Shown here: positions 1 through 8,017 of the stretch, in pieces
How positions within the stretch are numbered: the first letter of the stretch is position 1
Layout: each line of letters opens with the position of its first letter
Source: Bacillota bacterium
GTDB lineage: Bacteria; Bacillota; Clostridia; Lachnospirales; Lachnospiraceae
Reading direction: 5' to 3'
DNA: 17,703 nucleotides
NCBI GenBank assembly: GCA_023428885.1
Contig: JAEYWQ010000187.1
Location: 1 to 17,703 of the forward strand
The notes under the pieces: generated by a model
Told to the model about the DNA's origin: nothing
Seen by the model: only the letters and a program-made list of their open reading frames with translations
Databases searched by the model: none
Position numbers and translations under genes: made by a program

Positions 1-29
1 GACTGGCACGAGGTTTATTTGGCATGCCC

Positions 30-154
30 AAAAACATAGATTTAGACACCCACATATAAAAAGAGCCCTGCATCCAGTATTGAAGCATGATTCGTGAGAA
101 TCATACCCCAACACTTGACACAGAGCCTTTAAAAGAAACACCCTTGTCTTTATG
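30..154 (-). ncRNA. Putative structured small RNA (unknown class; 6S-like architecture possible)
   Basis: No open reading frame explains this stretch, but it follows a strong minus-strand promoter and folds into one long rod. Read on the minus strand, the 5' end ACAUA (155-151) pairs with UAUGU (38-34), which is followed by a U-run (34-30). AGACA (149-145) pairs with UGUCU (48-44). A long imperfect helix runs through about 126-117 against 75-65, and the apical hairpin pairs 106-98 with 93-85 around a 4-nt loop. A long rod with internal loops is reminiscent of 6S RNA, but I see no diagnostic sequence of 6S, SRP RNA, tmRNA or RNase P RNA. It could instead be the leader of a minus-strand gene lying to the left of the window. 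The 3' end at the U-run is inferred. Confidence 0.4.
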
Positions 155-159
155 TGTAT

Positions 160-187
160 ATTATACAGCATTATTTTTATTTGTCAA
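160..187 (-). promoter_or_regulatory. Sigma-A promoter for the small RNA
   Basis: On the minus strand there is a perfect -35 TTGACA (187-182), a 16-bp spacer and a perfect -10 TATAAT (165-160), placing the transcription start near 153-154. It lies about 64 bp beyond the stop codon of the upstream minus-strand gene, so the RNA has its own promoter. An imperfect hairpin at 191-218 lies between that stop codon and this promoter but has no T-run, so it is not a convincing terminator. Confidence 0.65.
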
Positions 188-250
188 TATGTTTTCAACG
201 AATCGTAGTTGTTAAAACATTGTACAGTAGTTTAGTCTGAATGCTAATGA

Positions 251-1885
251 TTAGTATCCATACAGCATAGATGTTAAATCAATGCCGGTTACTTCCTGAA
301 TATTTTGTAAAAGTCCCATGATATCAGCACCATACATATAGTCTTCTGATTGAGTTTCAGAATCATAAATCACTGCATCTGCTGGTACGGTAGGAATAGA
401 GCTTGCCTCGCTGATTGATGTATTGAAAGTAGCTGAAAGTAAGGATGATGCAGCCATTAAAACATCAAGTTTAAACGTTACATTCTCTTTGGTACTGTTT
501 ATATCAAAGTTAATTGTTGCACCCATCAATTGAGCTGATGACACAGAGAATTTACCAGAGAACTTGTCATCCGTGGACGTTACATCTTCAAAGCTTAAAT
601 CAACACTGGCAATAGCAAAACCATCTTCATAAACTGATAAAGTTGCATTTCCAGTATAGGCATCTGATTTCTCGGTGTATGAACCTTCAATTTTTAAAAC
701 TTTCTGATCATCGATTTCCGCAAAGATATCGAAACCAGTCTTTTTATCTTTCGCGGATAAGAATCCGATTTCCATTTTATTTTCTGAACCTGACAGTGTT
801 AAAACCATACCTACGATCTCATCTTCAGAGTCAAGATACATATCAATTATTATCTTATTCTCATCTGCCAATTCTGTACTTTTAATTACTTCTAAGATGG
901 AATCAGTTGATTCTCCGTATTTGTTAACTAAGGAGTCATTAATTAGGCTAGCAATTGTTTGATCCTCAATAAAACGTTTCACTACATCATAAGCTAAAAT
1001 TGATACCTGCTTACCTTGGAGGGTTGTTGTTAATTTATCATATTTAGCAGTAACATCGTTTGCATCCACTTCAACATCATCTTCTAAGGTTACAGTTTTA
1101 ACAGCGGATAAGAAGATTTCAGTTTCGTCATTAATCAAGGTAGCAATTTTGGAAGGGTCTATTGCTTCTTTGTTTAATGTTGTATTGGAATAAAGACTAA
1201 ATGTATCACTATCTAAAGAAGCAGATAAATATGCAGCTGAAAGCTCAGGAACCTTGATATATGCCATATTGGCTAACTGATCAAGATAAACTTCCATACT
1301 TGCTAAGTGAGTATTCTGTGCTGAAAGAGCCAGGTTAACATATTGCTTCTTATCTAAGGAGACAACATTCATGCTACCTCCAATATTCTTAATAGATGAA
1401 TATTCTTCTGGTAACATAGCTGTAAGGTACTCACCAAGGGTTACATCAAAAGCAATATCTGCTTTCAAGTTTTCAGAATTAAAATTGCTCCATGGATTTT
1501 CCTTGGATAAATTTTCTGTTACGTCTTTGGAATGCTCTGTGATGGCATTCTTAAAACGATCAATTGGTGCACCCTTTGCGCTGTTTGATAAAGCAGCGAT
1601 AATCTTTGGACCAGCAAATACAGCTACACATCCACAAGCAATAATACCAACGATGGCAGCAATTAAGCCTGCAACTTTTTTCTTACCTTTTTTTGGAACA
1701 TTTGGCTGTTCAGACTGAGGTTGGATATATTGTTGTTGGTTATATGGAGCCTGTGAAAAGCTTGCTTGCTCAAAATCTGGTTGTGTAAATTGAACTGGTT
1801 GAGGTGGCACCTCATTACCAGGGTTATCCAAAATAGGAACTTCATGTTCCATTGGATTTTGTGGTATCTGGTTATTATCAGACAT
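251..1885 (-). CDS. Membrane-anchored extracytoplasmic protein of unknown function
   Basis: This 544-residue protein is not one I can assign to a named family. Residues 1-65 are a low-complexity cytoplasmic tail rich in Pro, Gln and Asn. A basic patch (KKGKKK, 65-70) precedes a single hydrophobic segment (about 71-91), so the topology is probably N-in with a large C-terminal domain of about 450 residues outside the membrane. That domain is Ser/Thr/Asp rich, with alternating polar and hydrophobic stretches suggesting repeated beta-strands, and no catalytic motif is evident. It is not a lipoprotein: the cysteines in the hydrophobic segment do not form a lipobox ahead of a cleavage site. The start is supported by TAAGGAGGAG at 1891-1900, just ahead of the ATG, and a consensus promoter lies upstream. 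It stands alone, divergent from the cellobiose phosphorylase gene. A cell-envelope or stress-sensing role is only a guess. Confidence 0.85.
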   Translation of the reverse strand: MSDNNQIPQNPMEHEVPILDNPGNEVPPQPVQFTQPDFEQASFSQAPYNQQQYIQPQSEQPNVPKKGKKKVAGLIAAIVGIIACGCVAVFAGPKIIAALSNSAKGAPIDRFKNAITEHSKDVTENLSKENPWSNFNSENLKADIAFDVTLGEYLTAMLPEEYSSIKNIGGSMNVVSLDKKQYVNLALSAQNTHLASMEVYLDQLANMAYIKVPELSAAYLSASLDSDTFSLYSNTTLNKEAIDPSKIATLINDETEIFLSAVKTVTLEDDVEVDANDVTAKYDKLTTTLQGKQVSILAYDVVKRFIEDQTIASLINDSLVNKYGESTDSILEVIKSTELADENKIIIDMYLDSEDEIVGMVLTLSGSENKMEIGFLSAKDKKTGFDIFAEIDDQKVLKIEGSYTEKSDAYTGNATLSVYEDGFAIASVDLSFEDVTSTDDKFSGKFSVSSAQLMGATINFDINSTKENVTFKLDVLMAASSLLSATFNTSISEASSIPTVPADAVIYDSETQSEDYMYGADIMGLLQNIQEVTGIDLTSMLYGY

Positions 1886-1927
1886 ATATTCTCCTCCTTA
1901 TTAACTAAAAAAGTATAAATCACTCAA

Positions 1928-1956
1928 ATTATAGATGAACTATATTAGTATGTCAA
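1928..1956 (-). promoter_or_regulatory. Consensus sigma-A promoter of the membrane-anchored protein gene
   Basis: On the minus strand TTGACA (1956-1951), a 17-bp spacer and TATAAT (1933-1928) match the sigma-A consensus perfectly. The start of transcription would be near 1921, giving a leader of about 36 nt that contains the strong ribosome binding site. Confidence 0.75.
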
Positions 1957-2148
1957 TAAAGTCAGCTTAGAATTTCATTAGAATCAAAAAAAGTAAGAAT
2001 TCTGTAAGGTCTATTTATATGATAAACATAGGAAGCTCTGACTAGTTTATGTTACATCTTGTTTTGCAAGATCAAGAATATCAGAAAATACATTTTCATG
2101 TATTATTTTATAGATTTTTTGTTTAAAGCATGATAAGATAATACATAT

Positions 2149-2208
2149 AACGAAAGTTTTTCGTTAGATATATAAAGGTTTCAAAGCTGTTTACCGAAAA
2201 TTTCGTTT
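2149..2208. promoter_or_regulatory. Pair of related palindromes, candidate regulator binding sites
   Basis: Two similar inverted repeats lie in the divergent intergenic region. Site 1 (2149-2165) is AACGAAA, 3 nt, TTTCGTT, perfect over 7+7. Site 2 (2195-2205) is CGAAA, 1 nt, TTTCG. Both continue into TT and share the pattern CGAAA..TTTCGTT, with starts 44 bp apart, close to four helical turns. They lie 55-115 bp upstream of the cellobiose phosphorylase -35 box, where an activator or upstream repressor could bind. A separate AT-rich hairpin (AATACAT, 4 nt, ATGTATT) lies at 2087-2104. I see no gene in the rest of 1957-2262. Confidence 0.35.
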
Positions 2209-2262
2209 GAAATTAGTCTATTTTTCACAAGGTTTTTCATTTGTTTTTGTGGATTAGTTCGA

Positions 2263-2291
2263 TTGTGCTCAATAAAATTATGGTATATAAT
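2263..2291 (+). promoter_or_regulatory. Probable promoter of the cellobiose phosphorylase gene
   Basis: A perfect -10 TATAAT (2286-2291) lies 17 bp after a weak -35 TTGTGC (2263-2268). Transcription would start near 2298. The poor -35 fits a promoter that depends on an activator or is tightly regulated. Confidence 0.5.
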
Positions 2292-2316
2292 ATGCGTATA
2301 ATAAATTATACCAACT

Positions 2317-2326
2317 AAAACGTTTT
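2317..2326. promoter_or_regulatory. LacI-type operator-like palindrome downstream of the start site
   Basis: AAAACGTTTT is a perfect 10-bp palindrome centred on CG, the shape typical of operators of LacI/GalR-family sugar regulators. It lies about 20 bp after the inferred transcription start and upstream of the ribosome binding site, a position suited to repression. The regulator is not in the window, so the assignment is by motif shape only. Confidence 0.35.
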
Positions 2327-2358
2327 TCTACTACATTTTAATAGAAAGGAAGAATATC

Positions 2359-4854
2359 ATGAAATTTGGCTATTTTGACGACCAGAATAGGGAATATGTT
2401 ATTACAACGCCAGAAACACCATATCCTTGGATTAATTACTTAGGTTCCCAGGCGTTCTTTTCATTGATTTCAAATACTGCAGGAGGATACAGCTTTTATA
2501 AAGATGCGAAACTTCGTAGAATCACTAGATATCGCTATAACAATGTTCCATTAGATTTGGGTGGTGGACGTTATTATTACTTATATGATGATGGTGATTT
2601 TTGGTCACCAGGCTGGGCACCTGCTAAGAAAGAGCTAGAAGCTTATGAATGTCGTCACGGTATGGGTTATACCACAATTACTGGTAAGAGAAATGGCATC
2701 GAAACAAAAGTAGTTTTCTTCGTTCCTCAAAACTATAATGGTGAAGTTCACAAAGTAACGATTTCCAACACAACAAATGCTAAAAAGACAGTGAAATTGT
2801 TTTCGTTCATAGAGTGGTGTTTATGGAATGCACAAGATGATTCTACGAACTTCCAACGTAACTTCTCAACTGGTGAAGTGGAAATCAAAGGTTCTGTTAT
2901 TTATCATAAGACAGAATATAAGGAGCGTCGTGATCATTATGCTTTCTTCTCCGTTAACTCACCAATCGTTGGCTTTGATTCTGATAGAGAGAGCTTTATT
3001 GGTACTTATAATGGATTCGAGAATCCAAAAGCAGTAGTAAATGGTGCTTCTACTAATTCTGTAGCAGATGGTTGGTCTCCAATTGCTTCACATTGTGTGG
3101 AAGTGGAGCTTGCAGCAGGCGAGAGCAAGGATTTGGTATTTATCTTAGGTTATGTTGAGAATCCTGTGGATCAGAAGTGGGAGTGGCAGATTGGTACACC
3201 TAATGCAGAAGGTTTATTACAGTCAGCAACAGCACCTAATGGAAGTAATATTATGAATAAGAAGAAGGCAGAAGAGATGATTGCTAAGTTTGCAACAACT
3301 GAAGCAGTTGATCAGGCTCTCTTGGAGTTGAAAGACTCTTGGGAGAAACTTCTTTCGAAATATACAGTTTACCATGAAGATGAGAAGTTAAATCGTATGG
3401 TTAATATTTGGAACCAATATCAGTGTATGGTTACCTTTAACCTTTCTAGATCTGCTTCTTATTTCGAGTCAGGTATTGGACGTGGTATGGGCTTTAGAGA
3501 ATCCAATCAGGATTTACTTGGTTTCGTACATCAGATTCCTGATCGTGCAAGAGAAAGAATCATCGACCTTGCATCCACACAGTTACCTGACGGTGGCGCA
3601 TACCATCAATATCAGCCATTAACTAAGAAGGGTAATGACGAAATTGGCGGTAACTTTAATGATGACCCATTGTGGTTAATCTTAGCTGTCGCTTCTTATA
3701 TTAAGGAAACAGGTGATTATAGCATTCTTGATGTAAATACACCTTATGATAACAAGGAAGAACTTGCAAAACCATTGTCCGATCACTTAAAGAGAGCATT
3801 CGATCATGTAATCGAAAATATTGGACCACACGGACTACCATTGATTGGTCGTGCTGACTGGAATGACTGCTTGAACTTAAACTGCTTCTCTACAGAGCCA
3901 GGAGAATCCTTCCAGACTGCTACTAGCAAAGATGGTAAGGTTGCAGAATCAGTTATGATCGCTGGTATGTTTGCATTTATTGGCGAAGAGTATGCAATCT
4001 TAATGAATAAAGTTGGAAACGTTGCAGAAGCTGATAGAGCAATGACAGAAGTTAAGAAGATGCGTGAAGTTATCATGAAGGAAGGTTATGATGGAGCATG
4101 GTTCGTTCGTGCTTATGATGACTTTGGTAGAAAGATCGGTTCTGACGAATGTGAGGAAGGTAAGATCTTTATCGAATCTCAAGGATTTTGTGTAATGGGT
4201 AAATGTGGTCTTGATGATGGTAAAGCAATCAAAGCATTGGACTCTGTAGAAGAGCGTCTTGGTACAAAGTACGGTTTAGTACTTAATAATCCAGCCTTCA
4301 CAAAGTACTATGTAGAATACGGTGAGATCTCTACATATCCAGCTGGATATAAAGAAAATGCAGGTATCTTCTGTCATAACAACGCATGGATAATGTGCGC
4401 TGAGGCAGTGGTAGGCCGTGGTGATAAAGCATTTGATTACTATACAAGAATTGCTCCTGCTTACACCGAAGAGTATTCTGAGGTTCACCGCCTTGAGCCA
4501 TATGTATATGCTCAGATGGTAGCGGGTAAAGATGCGAAGCGTTTTGGTGAGGCTAAGAACTCCTGGTTAACTGGTACAGCATCTTGGAACTTCGTAGCAA
4601 TTTCTCAGTACATCCTTGGTATTAAACCAGAGTATGATGGATTAATGATCGATCCAGCAATTCCTACGGATTGGGATGGATACCGTGTAGTACGTGAGTT
4701 TAGAGGAGATGTTTTTGACATCACCATTAAGAATCCAAACCACGTATCTAAGGGTGTAGCAAAGCTTACTGTAGATGGAAAAGAGATTACAGGATCTATT
4801 ATTCCAGTAGCAAATGACGGAAAACGTCATATCGTTGAAGTTGTGTTAGGCTAA
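2359..4854 (+). CDS. cbp: Cellobiose phosphorylase (GH94)
   Basis: This enzyme catalyses reversible phosphorolysis of cellobiose to alpha-D-glucose 1-phosphate and D-glucose in the cytosol, saving ATP during growth on cellulose. The 831-residue protein has no signal peptide. Its N-terminal region (MKFGYFDD..., YPWINYLG, NTAGGYSFY, RITRYRYNN) and most of its length closely resemble the remembered C. thermocellum enzyme. An N-terminal beta-sandwich (about 1-300) precedes the (alpha/alpha)6 barrel. The motif GRADWND has its second Asp at D503, the position of the family's catalytic acid. H673 (FCHNN) and T738-G739 (LTGTASW) fit the phosphate-binding residues. From memory, about 20 residues near 275-297 look inserted relative to the C. 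thermocellum protein. Length suits cellobiose rather than cellodextrin phosphorylase, which is longer. AAAGGAAG precedes the ATG. It is a single-gene unit with its own promoter and terminator. Confidence 0.95.
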   Translation: MKFGYFDDQNREYVITTPETPYPWINYLGSQAFFSLISNTAGGYSFYKDAKLRRITRYRYNNVPLDLGGGRYYYLYDDGDFWSPGWAPAKKELEAYECRHGMGYTTITGKRNGIETKVVFFVPQNYNGEVHKVTISNTTNAKKTVKLFSFIEWCLWNAQDDSTNFQRNFSTGEVEIKGSVIYHKTEYKERRDHYAFFSVNSPIVGFDSDRESFIGTYNGFENPKAVVNGASTNSVADGWSPIASHCVEVELAAGESKDLVFILGYVENPVDQKWEWQIGTPNAEGLLQSATAPNGSNIMNKKKAEEMIAKFATTEAVDQALLELKDSWEKLLSKYTVYHEDEKLNRMVNIWNQYQCMVTFNLSRSASYFESGIGRGMGFRESNQDLLGFVHQIPDRARERIIDLASTQLPDGGAYHQYQPLTKKGNDEIGGNFNDDPLWLILAVASYIKETGDYSILDVNTPYDNKEELAKPLSDHLKRAFDHVIENIGPHGLPLIGRADWNDCLNLNCFSTEPGESFQTATSKDGKVAESVMIAGMFAFIGEEYAILMNKVGNVAEADRAMTEVKKMREVIMKEGYDGAWFVRAYDDFGRKIGSDECEEGKIFIESQGFCVMGKCGLDDGKAIKALDSVEERLGTKYGLVLNNPAFTKYYVEYGEISTYPAGYKENAGIFCHNNAWIMCAEAVVGRGDKAFDYYTRIAPAYTEEYSEVHRLEPYVYAQMVAGKDAKRFGEAKNSWLTGTASWNFVAISQYILGIKPEYDGLMIDPAIPTDWDGYRVVREFRGDVFDITIKNPNHVSKGVAKLTVDGKEITGSIIPVANDGKRHIVEVVLG

Positions 4855-4896
4855 ATATAAGCTTATAAGAGAAGAATAGTCATAAGTCTCCTTCAA

Positions 4897-4938
4897 AAAA
4901 AGGAGCTGCAATAATTGAATTGCAGCTCCTTTTTAATA
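4897..4938. terminator. Bidirectional intrinsic terminator
   Basis: A perfect 16-bp stem (4897-4912 with 4919-4934) encloses a 6-nt loop. It has A-runs on the left and T-runs on the right, so it can stop transcription from the cellobiose phosphorylase gene (plus) and from the convergent aminotransferase gene (minus). Confidence 0.92.
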
Positions 4939-4946
4939 CATATTTT

Positions 4947-6233
4947 TTATCTAGATGCTAGAATTTTTTGAACGCTTGCCAACTTAACACATAATACAAA
5001 TAAATCAGTTGCTACTTGAAGTTCTTGTAAGGTTGGGAAGGAAGGGGCAATTCGTATGTTGCTATCTAGTGGATCCTTTCCATATGGATAGGTTGCACCA
5101 GCGTCTGTCATAATTACTCCAGCTTCTCTCGCAAGTTGAACAATATTCTTAGCGCAGCCTTCCATCGCATCAAATGAGATGAAATAACCACCAAGTGGTC
5201 TCGTCCAGGTAGCAATATCTAAACCTTCTAATTCTCGGTCTAAAATCTCAAGCACAGCTTCGAATTTAGGTCGCATAACATCTGCATGTTTCATCATGTG
5301 TGTATGAACTCCTTCAAGATTTTTAAAGAAACGAACATGACGCAACTGGTTTACCTTATCATGACCTATCGTCTGTAGTGTAAGTTGCCTTTTAATATCT
5401 TTTAGATTGTTTGCTGAGGTAGCAATCGCGGCTACACCTGAACCAGGAAAACTAATTTTTGAAGTAGAGGTAAATTTATAAACTAAATCTTCGTTTCCAG
5501 CTTTTTTACATTCTGCTAGGATCTCCAAGCAAAAGTCTTGTTTGTCTGGGTAAAGATGATGTACGCTATATGCATTATCCCAATAGATTCTAAAGTCCTT
5601 CGCTGCAGGTTTTAATGCTGCGAAACGACGAACGGTTTCGGCAGAATAGGTAATACCCTGTGGGTTAGAATACTTAGGAACACACCAGATACCCTTAATT
5701 GAACTATCCTGACTAACATATTGCTCCACTAGATCCATATCAGGTCCGGTTGGTGTCATTGGAATGTTGATCATTTCAATTCCAAAGAATTCCGTGATTG
5801 CGAAATGGCGGTCATATCCTGGAACTGGGCATAAGAATTTAACTTTGTCTAGTTTACACCAAGGAGTATGACCCATGACACCATGGGTCATTGATCTGGA
5901 GATTGTGTCATACATAACATTTAGACTTGAGTTTCCATATATAATAACATTATCTGCGGGCACCTCACTGATTGAACCTAGCAGTTCTCTTGCTTCTTTG
6001 ATACCATCTAAAAAACCATAATTACGACAGTCTACACCTTCCTCGCACAAAAGTACAGAGCTACTATTAAGAACGTCCATCATCTCCATGGAAAGATCCA
6101 ATTGCTCTTTAGATGGCTTTCCCCTTGACATGTCAAGTTTTAGACCATTTTCTTGGAAGTCTTTATATTGATCTTGTAAATGATTCAATAACTGTTGTAA
6201 ATCTGATGTACTCATTGCTTGATAAGATCTCAT
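4947..6233 (-). CDS. PLP-dependent aminotransferase, probable aspartate aminotransferase type Ic
   Basis: This 428-residue fold-type I PLP enzyme probably transfers an amino group between aspartate (or another amino acid) and 2-oxoglutarate. The sequence resembles the MocR-like, type Ic aspartate aminotransferase group: DMSRGKPSKEQLDLS near the N-terminus, YGNSSLNVMYD, VPKYSNPQGITYS (the class I NPxG segment), YWDNAYSVHHL (PLP-binding Asp and Tyr), TSTSKISFPGSG with K259 as the Schiff-base lysine, and RPLGGYFIS and NIRIAPSFP with the substrate carboxylate-binding Arg. The start at 6233 is chosen because AGAAAGGA lies 8 nt upstream. An in-frame ATG at 6284 has no ribosome binding site and would add 17 residues not expected in the family. 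The gene is monocistronic and convergent with the phosphorylase gene. Substrate specificity is not readable from sequence alone. Confidence 0.88.
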   Translation of the reverse strand: MRSYQAMSTSDLQQLLNHLQDQYKDFQENGLKLDMSRGKPSKEQLDLSMEMMDVLNSSSVLLCEEGVDCRNYGFLDGIKEARELLGSISEVPADNVIIYGNSSLNVMYDTISRSMTHGVMGHTPWCKLDKVKFLCPVPGYDRHFAITEFFGIEMINIPMTPTGPDMDLVEQYVSQDSSIKGIWCVPKYSNPQGITYSAETVRRFAALKPAAKDFRIYWDNAYSVHHLYPDKQDFCLEILAECKKAGNEDLVYKFTSTSKISFPGSGVAAIATSANNLKDIKRQLTLQTIGHDKVNQLRHVRFFKNLEGVHTHMMKHADVMRPKFEAVLEILDRELEGLDIATWTRPLGGYFISFDAMEGCAKNIVQLAREAGVIMTDAGATYPYGKDPLDSNIRIAPSFPTLQELQVATDLFVLCVKLASVQKILASR

Positions 6234-6330
6234 TGTTTGTATCCTTTCTAGATATAAATTATGTATAAATATTCTATCATTCACACTAGCATATGTAATC
6301 GAGTATGTCTAGTATTTTAGAAGAAAAATC

Positions 6331-6359
6331 TTGATAAATCAAAAACATTGTATTATGAT
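6331..6359 (+). promoter_or_regulatory. Promoter of the peptide-type ABC importer operon
   Basis: TTGATA (6331-6336), a 17-bp spacer and TATGAT (6354-6359) form a good sigma-A promoter. Transcription would start near 6366, leaving a leader of about 65 nt. Confidence 0.65.
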
Positions 6360-6365
6360 AAAAAA

Positions 6366-6383
6366 GCTAAGTATATCCTTAGC
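6366..6383 (+). promoter_or_regulatory. Inverted repeat at the transcript start of the importer operon
   Basis: GCTAAG, 6 nt, CTTAGC forms a perfect 6+6 palindrome exactly at the inferred transcription start. It could be an operator, or a short 5' hairpin stabilising the mRNA. There is no T-run, so it is not a terminator. Confidence 0.35.
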
Positions 6384-6430
6384 GATAAAATTGAATAATA
6401 ATGAGAGAAAACTATTTAGGAGGTTTCATC

Positions 6431-8017
6431 ATGAGAAGATCAAAGAGTTTACTTCTATTTCTTTGTCTTGGACTATCGATTGCACTTTGCGGATGCAGTG
6501 GCAGTACGAAATCAGACGACAAAGGAACAGGTAAGGAAAGCGTTGATGTAACACAGGAGGCTAGTAAGACTCCGATAAATGGTGGCTCTGTTATTGTTGG
6601 CATTCAAAATGATTTGGATAGTCTTGACCCACACAAAGCAACGGCGGCAGGAACTAGGGAAGTATTGTTTAATATGTTTGAAGGCTTGGTAAAGCCTGAT
6701 AAAGATGGAAATCTAGTTCCAGCTGTAGCAAGTGATGTTATTGTCTCTGACGATGGCATGACACTTTCTTTTCCTTTAAGAGAAGGTGTGAAGTTCCATA
6801 ATGGAGCACTTGTAACTCCAGCGGATGTTATATATTCAGTAAAACGTTGCGCCGGCTTGCTTGAAACTTTAGACCCTGAAGTTTCGGTGGAGAAGGCGCT
6901 TTCTTCTATTACTAGTGTGGAGGAATATCAGACAGACGATGGTAAGGCAGGAGTCATAATCAAATTGAATGAAGCAAATTCAGATGTCCTAGGTTATCTA
7001 ACCGGCGCTATTATACCAAAGGATTATGCTGACATGGATACAGCACCAATTGGAACAGGTCCGTTTAAGTTTGTATCTTATACCCCGCTAACAAGCTTGG
7101 TTATGGAGAAGAATCCAGAGTATTATGTGGAAGGGCTACCATACTTAGATCAAGTAACCTTTAAGGTTTCTGCAAATACTGATGCAGCTTTTCTGGAATT
7201 AATGGCTGGAAGTATTGATATTTATCCATATTTGACGAGTGAACAAGCGAAACAATTGCCAGCTTCTTATCGAGTAGAGCAAGGCTCAATGAACCTAGTT
7301 CAGGGATTATTCTTAAACAATGCCGTAACGCCATTTGATAATAAGTTAGTCCGTCAGGCCTTGTATTATGCCATTGATCGTCAGTTAATCTTAGATATGG
7401 TGGCAGATGGTGCTGGAACGATTGTAGGTACACCAATGTATCCCCAGTTTACTAAGTATTATGTAGAATCCTTAGCAACTGAGTATGAGTCAAACATTGA
7501 AAAAGCAAAGGAATTATTAACAGAAGCGGGTTATCCAAATGGATTTGGCTTTAAGATTACCGTTCCTTCCAATTACCAATTCCATGTGGACACTGCTCAG
7601 GTTATCGTAGAACAATTAAAGCAGATTGGAGTTACAGCAGAGATTAAATTGGTTGAATGGGCAAGTTGGTTATCAGATGTTTATTCAGCCCGTGACTATG
7701 AATCTACAATCATTGGTCTGGATGCGAATATGACACCAAGTAATGTTATGTTCCGCTATGTTTCTACAGATCCAAAGAATTTCATCAACTACACAAATGC
7801 AGAGTATGATGAGCTTTATATGAAAGCAAATACCACATTGAATGATGATGAAAAAGTAGCTTATTATAAGCAACTACAAGAGATTCTTTCCAAGGATGCA
7901 GCATCTGTATTCATTCAGGCACCATCCAATATTGTAGCAATGAATAATAAGTTACAAGGGTATGAATTCTACCCATTATATGTACAGGATTTATCAACAG
8001 TTTATTTTACAGAATAA
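6431..8017 (+). CDS. ABC importer substrate-binding lipoprotein, SBP_bac_5 (OppA/DppA) family
   Basis: This is the extracellular, membrane-tethered binding protein of a peptide/nickel/oligosaccharide-type ABC importer (528 residues). A basic N-terminus (MRRSKS) and hydrophobic core end in the lipobox LCGC with C22 as the lipidated cysteine, followed by a Ser/Lys/Asp-rich linker. The mature part shows family hallmarks: NDLDSLDPHKA near the start, LFNMFEGLVKPD, LVPAVASD, LREGVKFHNG, TPADVIYSVKR, IGTGPFKF, NPEYY, LFLNN, PFDNKLVRQALYYAIDR, KAKELLTEAGYPNGF and a C-terminal VQDLSTVYF. AGGAGG at 6418-6423, 7 nt before the ATG, fixes the start. An upstream in-frame ATG at 6401 would spoil the signal peptide and has no ribosome binding site. 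It is the first gene of a four-gene operon. The ligand cannot be told; the family covers peptides, nickel, heme, opines and some oligosaccharides. Confidence 0.92.
   Translation: MRRSKSLLLFLCLGLSIALCGCSGSTKSDDKGTGKESVDVTQEASKTPINGGSVIVGIQNDLDSLDPHKATAAGTREVLFNMFEGLVKPDKDGNLVPAVASDVIVSDDGMTLSFPLREGVKFHNGALVTPADVIYSVKRCAGLLETLDPEVSVEKALSSITSVEEYQTDDGKAGVIIKLNEANSDVLGYLTGAIIPKDYADMDTAPIGTGPFKFVSYTPLTSLVMEKNPEYYVEGLPYLDQVTFKVSANTDAAFLELMAGSIDIYPYLTSEQAKQLPASYRVEQGSMNLVQGLFLNNAVTPFDNKLVRQALYYAIDRQLILDMVADGAGTIVGTPMYPQFTKYYVESLATEYESNIEKAKELLTEAGYPNGFGFKITVPSNYQFHVDTAQVIVEQLKQIGVTAEIKLVEWASWLSDVYSARDYESTIIGLDANMTPSNVMFRYVSTDPKNFINYTNAEYDELYMKANTTLNDDEKVAYYKQLQEILSKDAASVFIQAPSNIVAMNNKLQGYEFYPLYVQDLSTVYFTE

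Noticed and set aside
30..154. SRP RNA, tmRNA or RNase P RNA identity for the left-edge transcript
   Set aside because: Hallmark sequences of these RNAs (for example the SRP GGAAGGAAGC-type core or the tmRNA tRNA-like end) are not present in the visible part.
191..218. Terminator for the membrane-anchored protein gene
   Set aside because: The stem is imperfect, with a 2-nt bulge, and on the minus strand it is not followed by a T-run.
2297..2302. Second TATAAT close to the cbp promoter
   Set aside because: No acceptable -35 box at 16-18 bp upstream; the TATAAT at 2286 has better spacing to TTGTGC.
6234..6284. Longer N-terminus for the aminotransferase starting at 6284
   Set aside because: No Shine-Dalgarno at 6284, whereas AGAAAGGA is ideally placed before the ATG at 6233.
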